A DNA stretch of 64,000 nt from Rhynchopus euleeides (Eukaryota; Euglenozoa; Diplonemea; Diplonemida; Diplonemidae), in assembly GCA_963210315.1 (NCBI GenBank), contig OY723245.1:1129910-1193909 (forward strand). Reading direction: 5' to 3'. Positions within the stretch are counted from its first letter, which is position 1. Each line of letters begins with the position of its first letter. A model generated the notes under the pieces. The model had not been told where the DNA came from and did not search any database. It saw only the letters and a list, made by a program, of their open reading frames with translations. Positions 29,970 through 39,833 of the stretch are shown here, piece after piece. The position numbers and the translations under genes are program-made.

Positions 29970-32159
29970 TCACAACTTCGTGTAAGGCTTGCGGCGCAGG
30001 CGTGACACCATGCACCCCATTGCAACAACAGCACCCCCAACGACACCCACCGTCACGGGGATACCCAGGTGCCACCACTCAGAGCTGCTGCCGGTATTGG
30101 AAGAAGCGTCGCCTGTGGCGGTGTTGGTGTCGGGCGCTTCTGCCCCAACCATGGAACCCACCAGAAGCGTCCTCTGCTGGGAGGCGGGCAGCGGCTGGTT
30201 GTTCGCGTCGACATCGGCAGAGGTGCGATACCAGAGGCACGTCCCGGGTGTGTCGGGGTAGGCATTGTCATATGCAGCATCTGGGACGCTCGAGTCGCAG
30301 AAGCTCTGGTCGCTCGATGCGGTGCATGGGAGGATCGCGCCCGTGGGCTCCATGTCGGGGAGCACACCCACCACCCAGTAGCGGTCCATCATACCCTGGT
30401 CCTCGTGCGGAAGGAAGTGGCAGTGCACCATGATGTTGCCGCCGTGCTCGTCCAACGCGTGCCTGATGCGGGTCTGCCCGGGCAACGAGGGGATGGTGTC
30501 GCGCCAGTCACCGAGGATGCCCCACTTCGCCAGCACATCGTCGTCCCCGCTGTAGGACACAATCTGGAAGTGGTTGACGTGGAAGTGCATCGGGTGCGGG
30601 TTGCTCCCCCCGCCAACCACAATCACATCCTCGATGTCACACAGCCGCCCCACGTGGCGGTAGGGGAAGTTCTCCAATGCCCGGTCAGAGTTGTTGGATG
30701 TCGGGTAGCCAAACGCAATCTGGGGACACGTGGAGGTGCTGGAGCAGTCCGTGCCAACACCCATCCAATGCGACCCGCCCTCAACCTGCCCCTGCCGCGT
30801 CGAGACAGACCACGTCGTGACCACGGACGAGGCCTTGAGGAAGTTCTGGAGGTAGTTCGGCCGGTTCACATCCTCCTCGTCCAAGGAAGGTGTTGTCCTC
30901 AGGCCTCGCGAACCCTGCCGCCTGCTGACGGAGAGCGTCACCAGGTTCTGCAGGAAGGCAATGCCGTAGGATGATGCGCGTTGCATCGGGTTGCTCTGCA
31001 GGTAGTATGTCCCTTCGGTGCTGCACATCACCGCAATCCCGACGCGCCCGCCCGGAGGCACCAGCACGAACTCCGCGTCGCGTGTGCCGTTGTGCAGGTA
31101 CACGCCGTCGATGGAGAGCAGGCGCATGTCGCACGCCGTCTCACCACCTCCGCCGAAGGCCAGCCCTGTGCGCACCTCGAGCTCCAAGTAGACGTCGCCA
31201 ACCGCATTCGCAACCTCCAGCCTGTTCCACACACCGATGCGCATGGCATGCACAGGCTGCCGCAGCCCGTTCACCAGGAGCACATCCATCGACTGTGTCC
31301 CGTCTCCGTTGGGCACCAGCTCAGCATCCAGCGGGATGTTGTCCCCCGTGTTCTCCCGCAGCGACGGGTAGCTGTAGATGCGGAACCCTGCTGTCGTGGG
31401 GTTGCACGAGCACAGCGACATGTGGCTCACCAGGAGATACGACACGGGCATCGCCATCCACTCCCGCCGCGCCTCCGGGGTCCTGAAGGTCTGGATGGTG
31501 GTCGGGGGTGACACAAGCCTGTCCGGGATGTCCACCACATACAGCCCCACAAGCCCGCCCATCACCTGGATCGACGTTGCCCCGTGCACGTGCGCGTGGT
31601 ACCAGTGGGTTCCGGGGAGGTGGTTCGGGGGGATCCGGTAGACGTAGCGCTTCTGTGCCCCAGGGTTCACAGGAATCACAACATTGTCCTGGAAGGGGTC
31701 GATGTGCAACCCGTGTGTGTGCAGGTTGGTGTAGTTCGCATGCCGGAACGCATTCAGCACTCCACCGCCAGGCGTCTCCTTCTCAGGGGCAACGTCTGCC
31801 AGCTTGTTGTCCAGCACCACAACAATGTTGTCGCCTGGGTACGCCTGCACCATCGGCCCAGGCACCGAGCATTCCCCCTCATAACAGTATGCACGCACAT
31901 TCAACTTGAACGCCCCCGCATCCAACCTGTGCTGCTGCACCGTGAGTGTCATCGCCAGCTTCCCGCCGGCCGACGAAAGCACGCGCGGCTGCGACAGCGG
32001 TGGTGCATCAGCCACAGGCACAATGTACTTGTCCCCACACGGTTCGGTGATCGTCGTCCCAATTGCAGGTGCCTTCTCGCAGGTGAGATCCTTTTCCGGT
32101 GTGATTGCCCCCTGCACAGCCGCAACAAGGGCCACCATATTCAGAAATGCCATCCCCAT
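29970..32159 (-). CDS. Membrane-anchored multicopper oxidase
   Basis: The protein is 729 residues from the ATG at 32159, chosen because a hydrophobic signal peptide (about 1-18) follows at once. Upstream codons contain a pyrimidine-AG acceptor instead of coding sequence. All four copper motifs are present: HTHG (147-150), HWYHAH (185-190), HPMHFH (522-527) and HCHFLPHEDQGM (579-590). The T1 cysteine is Cys580 and the axial position Met590. Such enzymes couple one-electron oxidation of a substrate to reduction of O2 to water. The substrate (phenolics, Fe(II) or others) cannot be told from sequence. A Ser/Thr-rich stalk, a transmembrane helix (about 696-717) and a short basic tail (RLRRKPYTKL) suggest type I anchoring with the enzyme outside the cell or in a vacuole lumen. 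Confidence 0.9.
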   Translation of the reverse strand: MGMAFLNMVALVAAVQGAITPEKDLTCEKAPAIGTTITEPCGDKYIVPVADAPPLSQPRVLSSAGGKLAMTLTVQQHRLDAGAFKLNVRAYCYEGECSVPGPMVQAYPGDNIVVVLDNKLADVAPEKETPGGGVLNAFRHANYTNLHTHGLHIDPFQDNVVIPVNPGAQKRYVYRIPPNHLPGTHWYHAHVHGATSIQVMGGLVGLYVVDIPDRLVSPPTTIQTFRTPEARREWMAMPVSYLLVSHMSLCSCNPTTAGFRIYSYPSLRENTGDNIPLDAELVPNGDGTQSMDVLLVNGLRQPVHAMRIGVWNRLEVANAVGDVYLELEVRTGLAFGGGGETACDMRLLSIDGVYLHNGTRDAEFVLVPPGGRVGIAVMCSTEGTYYLQSNPMQRASSYGIAFLQNLVTLSVSRRQGSRGLRTTPSLDEEDVNRPNYLQNFLKASSVVTTWSVSTRQGQVEGGSHWMGVGTDCSSTSTCPQIAFGYPTSNNSDRALENFPYRHVGRLCDIEDVIVVGGGSNPHPMHFHVNHFQIVSYSGDDDVLAKWGILGDWRDTIPSLPGQTRIRHALDEHGGNIMVHCHFLPHEDQGMMDRYWVVGVLPDMEPTGAILPCTASSDQSFCDSSVPDAAYDNAYPDTPGTCLWYRTSADVDANNQPLPASQQRTLLVGSMVGAEAPDTNTATGDASSNTGSSSEWWHLGIPVTVGVVGGAVVAMGCMVSRLRRKPYTKL

Positions 32160-32173
32160 TGCACCGAAGCCGC

Positions 32174-32175
32174 CT
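32174..32175 (-). promoter_or_regulatory. Candidate splice acceptor 14 nt before the oxidase ATG
   Basis: On the coding strand CACCACACCCACACACC is followed by CTCTCCTGTCTGCAG, then 14 nt and the ATG. This is a textbook 3' splice site placed where a spliced-leader site would be. No donor or upstream exon is evident. Confidence 0.5.
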
Positions 32176-32323
32176 GCAGACAGGAGAGGGTGTGTGGGTG
32201 TGGTGAGCCGGAACCTGAAGGAGATGTGGCGACAAACAGCAACCCACATCCCGCCGCGCATCTCCATTGCCGTTATCCCATAGTTTATTTGGGGTTGGGG
32301 TCCAAACCTCTCTCACACCGCAT

Positions 32324-32345
32324 GGGATCCCAAACAGGGCACACA
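32324..32345 (-). promoter_or_regulatory. 22-bp motif upstream of the oxidase
   Basis: On the plus strand this reads GGGATCCCAA then ACAGGGCACACA. The same 22 bases with one change lie at 40050-40071, upstream of the cyclase gene. It begins 165 bp before the oxidase start. It contains the palindrome GGGATCCC. The role is unknown; a promoter element or part of a repeat are the options. Confidence 0.4.
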
Positions 32346-34805
32346 TGGGTGAATATCAAAACAGTCAATGATTCCGAAGGCGATCCCCAATCAGGAGAAC
32401 ACAAACAGTGAGGGGCGTGGCATAACTGCTGTTTGTGGCGACACCACAGATTGTCAGCGGACAGACCTCAGGCTCAGAATGCAGAATCGGGGGTGTGTGT
32501 GGCCATAAAGTGCCTTTTCAGCTCTGCCGCTCTTCTTGATACTTCGCTTGATGTGCTGATGCCTCCACACACACAATTCATCAACCCACTTGCCTGCTGA
32601 AGGGGTGGGTGCAGAGCTCGTTTGGCTGTGCTGAATGGCACTTTCCGTGCGAAGGTGGTGTGCGCAGAAACAAAAAGAATTGCAAGCACACACAACGTGT
32701 GGGTGGGGTTGTTGGTCGGGGGGGATTGGTGGGGGGCCTGGGACGGGGTGTAGTGGGGTTGGGTCCAGACACTTCGCCGACAGGCCACAGCATCGTGTTC
32801 AGATTGGTCCACCTGGTGGGAAACCACGGGCAAAGAGCATTCAGCGGCGGGTGAGAGAGTGGGTGAGCTCTGCCGAATCAACGAAGCGAGTCGTGGGGAG
32901 GGGGCCTCCTCATCCGTCGGCTCGGAGGAAGGGTAGTGAGCTCTGGTATCCGGGAGGTGGCCCGCATCACTCCGAGGTTCCACATTTCCTCAGTGTTCGC
33001 GAGACCTGCCCCCCGCACTGTGAGTTGGTACACCGACCCTCTGCATTCCTGTACCGAGTATTTCGGATGTTGTCGTCTGCCTTCTGTGCCCGCAGCCGCC
33101 GCCTCGTGAGTGAAGCCACCTCCTGAAAAGCAACCCCTTTCAGGGCGATGTGGTGACTTCAGTGTGGTGCTACACAACTGTCCGTCGTTTATGTCCGGAG
33201 GGTGGGAGGGAATGATGACGAGTCCAATGCTGCTTCTTTCTCAGCCAGCACGCTTGGTAAAGCAGCTGGCTGAAAACCACACGGGGCTCTGGCAGTGGGG
33301 TGGGGGATCTTGAAGCCGAAGGAAGCACAATGATGATCTCCATTCACTCGTTGTGCAGGTTGTGTCCGTGACAACTCGGTGGGCGGGGGGGGAGGGGGGG
33401 GTGAATTAGAAGCAGGGAATGGAGGGTATGTCCGAGTGTTTGTTCGGCTGTGCCGCGTCGCATGTTGTGTGCAAAAAAGTCGGCTCTGTTGAGCGTGGGG
33501 CAACGCTCTGTCGTTCCCACTAGCAGGCTTCAAAGTAGGCAAAGTGGGGAGGGGTATCCTCAACCGGAAAGAGGTCGCAAAGAATAGATTTGCTAACGTC
33601 TCACATATCGTAGCGCGTCTACCCCTCCTTGAAATGACCTCTGTCCCAAACCCCTGGAAACTATCTGTGCCCCCGGTGGATCGTGAAGTGACGGCAAAAC
33701 GACACAACAAACCAAATACTGTCGGAAGTTGTCGGTACTTGCTGGAACACAGAGTCTGAGACCCACTTTTTGTGTACACGACTCCCCGACCTGATGAAGT
33801 GGTGTGAATGGGGCCGCACGATCCAGCTAAAGGCACAGACAATTTACCCAGTTGGCCACGCCGAACTAACAACAATGTAAACTATTTCCTGTGGCAACAG
33901 GTGGCTGGAGGAAAGTTACACTCTCTCTGAGCTCCAATACACACTACACATCATCCCTTCAAGAATTCGAGACCATCCTCTTTTGACTTTTCGGGCTCAG
34001 CCACATCCTTTGTTCTTCGGTTAAATCACGACAGTTCCGAGGCTGAGCACCCAGAACACCAGAAATCCAAAGACAACAATGAATATCACTCTCCCTCGGC
34101 ACTGAGCGTCACGTCCTGTGTCGTGACGCCATGTACGTGATGCTCAGTGGCGCAGGAGAGTGACACTGAGTGATGGTAAGTGACCGTAAGTGACAGAAAG
34201 TAACGGTGAGGGGTGACGTCAAAAAAAATGGGAAACGATTTCAACTAGCATCGCCTTCTTTCAAAAGAACTAACTGTGCCGCTGGATGGTGAAGTGGCAG
34301 CTAAAACGAGATAACAAACCAATTGCTGCCAAAAGTTGCTGTGTTGGAACACAGACCCCACTCTTTGTGTACACCACCCCCTGTTCCGGTGTTCTGGTGA
34401 AGTGGTGTGAGTCGCAAGATCCAGCTAAAGGCACAGAAAGTTGGCTGTCGAACTGACAAGAAGAATAAAGAAAAAGTGGAAACAAAGCTGACTGAAAACT
34501 CCAAGAGCCGCAAGAGCCAACACTACAAAACGTAGTGCACGAGTGGGGAAGTGGGTCCCGAGTTTTAAAATACACTCCTCCGAGGGGGTTTGATCGTCGA
34601 GAGTGAACGGAAAAGCAAGTTTCCCAACACCTTCTTGCAATGTTAGTCCTTTTTGTAGTCGCTACACCAGATATGTTGTACAAGGCAGATCAATGCACGA
34701 TGGTGTAGCAGTTGTCTGTCAGTGGCTTGGTGGCTTGGCAGTGGGTGCTGTGACTCCCCCGTCCTAGAACACTATCGACACACGTCACTCAACACGGGGG
34801 AATGT

Positions 34806-34885
34806 GGGGGGGGTAGTGAAATCGAATTTGAAGGGAGCACAATCTACATACAATGATGGGGGAATGTGGGGGGGGGGGGGGGGGG
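34806..34885 (+). repeat. G tract followed by TAGTGAAATC repeat, copy 2
   Basis: G8 is followed by TAGTGAAATCGAATTTGAAG, identical for about 33 bp to the segment after G14 at 7960. A GGGGGAATGTGGGG string occurs on both sides of this short piece, and the second ends in G18 (34868-34885). Confidence 0.6.
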
Positions 34886-34894
34886 AGGTGAAAC

Positions 34895-35195
34895 GCACAC
34901 GGTGGACTCCCACCCCCTGGAGCGGGGGTCTGGGGCGGGGGTCTGGGCGAGTGGGGGTCTGGACCCCCGCGAGCGGGGGTATGGACCCCCGCTAGCGGGA
35001 GTCTGGACCCCCGCGAGTGGGGGTCTGGACCCCCGCTAGCGGGAGTCTGGACCCCCGCTAGCGGGAGTCTGCCCTGCTATTTTTGGTGCCCAGACGACCC
35101 CCGCGAGCGGGGTCCATACCCCCGCTCGCGGGGGTCCAGACCCCCACTCGCGGGGGTCCCGACCCCCGCGAGCGGGGGTCTGGACCCCCGATATT
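34895..35195. repeat. Cluster of GACCCCCGC-AGCGGG inverted repeats
   Basis: About a dozen units of GGGGGTCTGGACCCCCGC(G/T)AGCGGG type follow each other, each able to form a strong hairpin. They are related to the ACTCCCGCTAGCGGGAGT cluster at 13921-14035. Confidence 0.8.
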
Positions 35196-36298
35196 CCGAT
35201 ATCCCAAAAAGGTGCACCCTGACGTGTGGGAGTCCACCGTGCACACAGAAATAAAAATATTGAGGCCGTCCTCAGAGTTTCCGCGAATAGTCATCGGTGC
35301 CAAAAACGGTGGCTAAAATCCAGCTTGTCCGTCGCAAACCCCCCGGATATTTTCTCGCGCGCCTTCGGCGCGCTCGATCAAGGTTCCCATTACTCGGCAC
35401 CCCACCACAACACCCTGGCAAGCGAGCCTTCGACCGAAGGACAGGCCTCCCTGATTTCCTCCCCTGAGATCAGTGCTCGCGCTATCCGTATCCGGGGGCC
35501 GGAGGAAAACAAGAACCGGATGTCGGACCACTTTCCCGAACGACACCTCTTGCGAGGACTTGGTCAGGACACAACACAGTTTCTGTTTCCGTGGCTATTT
35601 AGTCCATTCCACACAGTCCCAGGAGAGGGGCCATCAAAGCGGAGCACGTGTGTTTCACACAGGCTGTTTCAGAAGGCTGGTGATGGCATACAGTGGTCAT
35701 GCGAGGACCTCATCAGTGCTTCATAGAACGGGGACCGCGACAACAGGCCCCGAGCAATTACATTACACAAGGCAATACACCTGACGGGTCCTGAGGGGGA
35801 ATAGGGGGGTCTTCGCTACCTTATGTGACGTCGGTTGCTTGTAAGTTCTGTGTGCCCCACAATGCCCTTGCCACCGCCCCCCCCCCCCCCGCCCTGGACA
35901 AGAGCACCCTGTCCTGAGGGTGGGGTAAAAGAAGAAGATAGACGGAGAAAGCATATTGTTCGACGGAAATCGCATCCTTCCCCCAATCAAAGAGAATAAC
36001 ACCCTACCCAGCAACTGGGAAAAAAACGGCAGCGAGGATCTCACCAGTAATTAGGGCAAAGCATCGGCATGTAAAATAGTTCGATGGAACCGACGGCAAT
36101 ACCGGACACGCACACATGACCCTCAGGGGGCGAACGTCTGATCATCCCCTCATATTGTCGTTCAGCCGCCGAACCCTTACCGGAGTCGGGCACACGGGAC
36201 ACTCTCGCATGACAAGAATTGGAAACCCCCTCGCACGCACTTTTCAACCGCCAGCCAGATAGGAGTCACGTCCGAAGACTCAAGCAGCCAAGACAAGG

Positions 36299-39200
36299 CT
36301 AACACACGACGTCCGTCGGGAAGGAGTCCGTCACAGGCAGCGGACGCTGCAACTCAATGTGATTCCGCAGGGGAGTGAATGTGTCGGTATCCCGCAAGTG
36401 TTTCTGTGCTTCCTCCCAGTCCTCTTTCGACAACGACACGCATGCCCGGTTGTAGCAGTGGAGCTCCCCTTGCTGTGACTCGACTTGTTCCAGCTGGTAC
36501 ATCCACTCTTCTTCCGCCACCTCGTGCTGAGAGCGGAGCTCGAATGCAATGAAGGGGGTCTTCTTAGGGCTACGTTTGTTGAGCACGATGCTGGTCATGT
36601 ACTTGAACTCGAAGTGCTGCTCCGTCTCATGCAACACATCGTGTGACACGAGCAGGCACGTGTCCAGGACCTTGTTCAGCCTGCACAGCGCAAACGCCCC
36701 ATTGATGATCGGCCCGAAGAACGTGAATTTCTTCATTCCAGCGGATCCCGCATTGCCGCACAGCGCGCGCCCGCAGTCGATGCCGACCTGCACCCTGATC
36801 CCAGGAACTGTCTGGAACTCGCGCATGGCAAGTGCAGCGCGGCACGCCTCGGATCTATGTTGGTTGCAGGCCCGCACAGCGCCAAAGCTAGCAATGTACC
36901 GGTCGCCTATGAAGGTATCGGGCACGCCGCAGTGCGTCGATACGCACATCGACAGCTCCTCCACGATCTTCGCCAGCATCTGTCCTCTGTTTTCGGTGTG
37001 GGACAGGAACCCAATCGCGTTCACGTACATGATTGAGAACTGCTTCGTCTGCAGTATCACACGCACGCGCTCGTTCTCCATGACAGAAGCACGGCCAATG
37101 CTAGCCGAATACCGGCTGCGCGAGCGGCTGCTTGTGCAGCTCACTGAGGATTTCGCATCTCCTTGGTTGCTTGCCTCAACGTCCGACTCGTCGTCATCAC
37201 TGATCACAAAAAGCGATGCAGGCATGTACGCCTTGTAGGTCTTCAGGTTGTGCACAATCATGATAAACGAATTCTGAATTGGCGTCGGACGTTCGATATC
37301 GTCAAGGTACGCGACCGCCTCGAAGTCCATTAGGCTGATGGACGCTGCCAACTCGGAGATGACTTTGTTGGTATTGAGCACGCGCCGCATGCGCCGGTAG
37401 TTGCGCGTCGACACCCACAGCAGGGGCAGCGCCACCAAAATCACCCCACCGACCACCACCCCAACCACAAGACCGATGTTGAGGTCGCTACCCGAGGTGT
37501 CTGCTGCCTGCTGCGGGCAACGCCTCAGCACTCGTTCCTCTCTCTGGAGCCCCAAGGGGACCGACACGCACGCCACACAAGTGCCGTTCACCGCCACCGT
37601 GTCGTTGTCGCATGCCTGACAGAACGCCCCGCCTGGGGCCAAGATGATGTCATGTGTCTCGTTGCACGTGATGCTTGGGTGTCCTTGTACCCCAAGCCCG
37701 CCCGCAGCCGTGCTGGGCGACGCGTGCACCATGAACAGCTCGTGCATGGCCGTGGCGTACGGCGGCAGTGCACCTGCCTGCGTCACGTCGATCGCGCTTG
37801 CCGTCACCGCCGCACACGATACGACGCCGACCCCGAAGTCAGAAGCGCCGGCGTCTGAGGTGTGCCACTCGCTGCTGCCTCCTGCGCCGGCCCCGTCAGA
37901 ACACCCCTTCTTGCCCTCGTTCGCAGAGGCGTCGTGCGACTGCACCTGCGCCCACGTGTTCTGTCGCGGGGAGTACGCCCACGCGTCAGTCGCCTTCCCC
38001 TCCGCCTCCTGTCCCATCGACAGCAGGACCCGCTCGCCGAAGGCCGCGAGGCACGTCCCGAACCGCGCCTTCGGCCGCTCGCCGCGCACCTCGACCGTGC
38101 CCCACTGGCGGGTGTTCAGCCCGTAGCACATGAAGTTGCCGAGGATGGCCTGGGCCGACCTCCCCCCATAGAGGAACAGGAAGTGTGTATCTGTGACGCC
38201 GCCGATGGCAAGGGGTTCACCGTTCGGAGGAGCCCAAACGGTGGTGCTGACGTCGAAGGCGGAGTAGCCGCCCCCAGGCGCCTGCTGCCACTGCCTCGAC
38301 GTCGTGTTCAGCACCCACAGGTCTTGGAGCAGCTGCACCCCGGCGCGACCACCGTAGAGAAACACCTGCGTCCCGTGTGACGCCATGCTGGCCGACGTGC
38401 GTGCAGTGGGCTTGGCACCCGTCTGTGGCTGCAGTACCCACTCAGGGTCGACCCCGCAGAGCCCGTCGCCAAAGATGCACGGGAGGTGCACCGCCCACAG
38501 TTCATTCGTCAGTGTGCCGCTGGCAGGATCGCGTCCGCCGAAGAGGAAGCCGGTGCCGCCGGCGCCAACGGCAGCGTATCCTTCGCGGCGTTGTCCGACG
38601 AGTGCACCACGCGCACCGATGTGGTCCATCGCGTGGCTCTTCGTGTCGTACCACACCGCCTCCGCGAACGTGTCGGTCAGGACGAAGAGGCGGGAGTTCA
38701 CGCGCATCGTGCGCGGCACAGCGCCGACCGACGTCGGATCGCCGAAGTGGTCGCTCAGCGCCGAGTACCGTGCAGGCAGGACACGCCCCGGGAGCAACAT
38801 GTGGCCACTGTCGGGGTTGACGCCCGTACTCCTCGTCCCGGCCTTGAGCTCGGCCAGCGTACTCTGCTGCGCCAGCTTCGTGCGCGAGCTGATCGCCGCG
38901 CACGACGCGTGGCACGGTGTTAGCGCCACCCCGCCAACCTCGACGTCCAACAGCTTCCACCCGCGTTTGAAATTGCCCGCCGCTGCTTCCTCCACGGAGA
39001 GTGCGATTCCGACGCCGGTTAGCTTCACGGCAGAGCCCAGAACGTACGGCCCTTGGGTCGTGTTGTCGCGGTTGAATGTCGTGACCCACTCATCGGTGTC
39101 AACCCCGATGACCCACGTCCCGCGCCAGCCGGCGACGCGCTTGATCGCCATGCTACCCGTGAGCCCCGCAGCGCCAAAAAGAACGTCCGATCCACGCGTA

Positions 39201-39802
39201 ACGAACAGCTCAGCCAGCCGCCCGCCCACACCGCCGTTGTCCTGGAAGTCATTGGCGAACAACGCGTCGACCACACACGCCTTGCACACGGAGCGCACAC
39301 CCATCGCAAACCCGTTCCGGAAGCGGTACAGCGGCGAGAACGACGGCCCCGACAGGCTAGCCACGCGCCCCGTCACCGTGTGCAGCCCAGCCAACACCCC
39401 CGCCAGGAATCCCGCCTGGTCCTCGCGCGCGCCGATACCCTGCACGTTCGGCAGGTCGACGATGTAGTTGGCCGATGCGACGATGAACTTCACGTCGGGG
39501 AAGCGGGGCGCGAGCGAGTACACTTCGCCTTGCAGGTCGACGCTGACGACGAGGCAGTCGACCCCCGCAAGGTTGTTGCCCAAGTACTGCTCCCGGTCGG
39601 TGTGGCGGGCCGTGTCCAGGACCCGCAGCGTCCCACCTATGGAGTCCACCGTTCCCCTCATCGTGTTGATGATATGCAGGTAGTAGCTGCTGATCTGGGT
39701 ACCCTCCTCGCAGACGATGCACCCAAACATCACTGTGTATTGCGCCACGGCAGGTGTGCACAGCGCACAGAGCAAGGGCAACAGCAGTTGACCCCTTGCC
39801 AT
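36299..39802 (-). CDS. BMP-kelch-TM-cyclase receptor
   Basis: The protein is 1167 residues from the ATG at 39802, starting with a signal peptide (1-20, cleavage likely after AVA). Residues about 22-300 form a BMP/PnrA-type periplasmic-binding fold. About 410-620 contain four kelch-like blades (LFGGRD, FLYGGR, FLYGGR, LLSMGQ, each followed by W motifs). A Cys-rich stalk (713-762) precedes a transmembrane helix (about 775-797), and a class III nucleotidyl cyclase domain spans about 918-1090. The layout is that of a surface receptor turning ligand binding into cyclic-nucleotide signalling, as in kinetoplastid receptor cyclases. In the cyclase domain the second metal Asp is kept (FIGDRYIASFG, Asp967). 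The first metal position reads YVNAIGF, with Asn or Ala where FADIxGF is expected, and the Asn-Arg helix (INGAFALCRL) has altered spacing. Activity is therefore doubtful, and a pseudo-cyclase or heterodimer partner is possible. Confidence 0.85.
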   Translation of the reverse strand: MARGQLLLPLLCALCTPAVAQYTVMFGCIVCEEGTQISSYYLHIINTMRGTVDSIGGTLRVLDTARHTDREQYLGNNLAGVDCLVVSVDLQGEVYSLAPRFPDVKFIVASANYIVDLPNVQGIGAREDQAGFLAGVLAGLHTVTGRVASLSGPSFSPLYRFRNGFAMGVRSVCKACVVDALFANDFQDNGGVGGRLAELFVTRGSDVLFGAAGLTGSMAIKRVAGWRGTWVIGVDTDEWVTTFNRDNTTQGPYVLGSAVKLTGVGIALSVEEAAAGNFKRGWKLLDVEVGGVALTPCHASCAAISSRTKLAQQSTLAELKAGTRSTGVNPDSGHMLLPGRVLPARYSALSDHFGDPTSVGAVPRTMRVNSRLFVLTDTFAEAVWYDTKSHAMDHIGARGALVGQRREGYAAVGAGGTGFLFGGRDPASGTLTNELWAVHLPCIFGDGLCGVDPEWVLQPQTGAKPTARTSASMASHGTQVFLYGGRAGVQLLQDLWVLNTTSRQWQQAPGGGYSAFDVSTTVWAPPNGEPLAIGGVTDTHFLFLYGGRSAQAILGNFMCYGLNTRQWGTVEVRGERPKARFGTCLAAFGERVLLSMGQEAEGKATDAWAYSPRQNTWAQVQSHDASANEGKKGCSDGAGAGGSSEWHTSDAGASDFGVGVVSCAAVTASAIDVTQAGALPPYATAMHELFMVHASPSTAAGGLGVQGHPSITCNETHDIILAPGGAFCQACDNDTVAVNGTCVACVSVPLGLQREERVLRRCPQQAADTSGSDLNIGLVVGVVVGGVILVALPLLWVSTRNYRRMRRVLNTNKVISELAASISLMDFEAVAYLDDIERPTPIQNSFIMIVHNLKTYKAYMPASLFVISDDDESDVEASNQGDAKSSVSCTSSRSRSRYSASIGRASVMENERVRVILQTKQFSIMYVNAIGFLSHTENRGQMLAKIVEELSMCVSTHCGVPDTFIGDRYIASFGAVRACNQHRSEACRAALAMREFQTVPGIRVQVGIDCGRALCGNAGSAGMKKFTFFGPIINGAFALCRLNKVLDTCLLVSHDVLHETEQHFEFKYMTSIVLNKRSPKKTPFIAFELRSQHEVAEEEWMYQLEQVESQQGELHCYNRACVSLSKEDWEEAQKHLRDTDTFTPLRNHIELQRPLPVTDSFPTDVVC

Positions 39803-39831
39803 CGTGTGCACGGTTGAATCGTATCCCGCAC

Positions 39832-39833
39832 CT
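39832..39833 (-). promoter_or_regulatory. Candidate splice acceptor 29 nt before the cyclase ATG
   Basis: On the coding strand TTACTCACTTTCAACACAG precedes a 29-nt leader and the ATG. It resembles the sites before the oxidase and EF-Ts genes. No proof of use is available. Confidence 0.4.

Larger units (their letters stand above)
32346..36298. other. Gene-poor interval with repeats
   Basis: No domain-bearing frame was found between the oxidase and cyclase genes. It holds a diverged direct repeat of about 200 bp (33660-33860 and 34270-34460, sharing GATCCAGCTAAAGGCACAGA). It also holds G/C tracts (G18 at 34868-34885, C14 at 35877-35890) and the palindrome cluster described separately. A plus-strand frame at 35226-35726 (166 codons) has no recognisable feature. 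Confidence 0.55.

Noticed and set aside
35226..35726. 166-codon plus-strand frame
   Set aside because: No domain, no composition bias, overlaps a palindrome-rich area.
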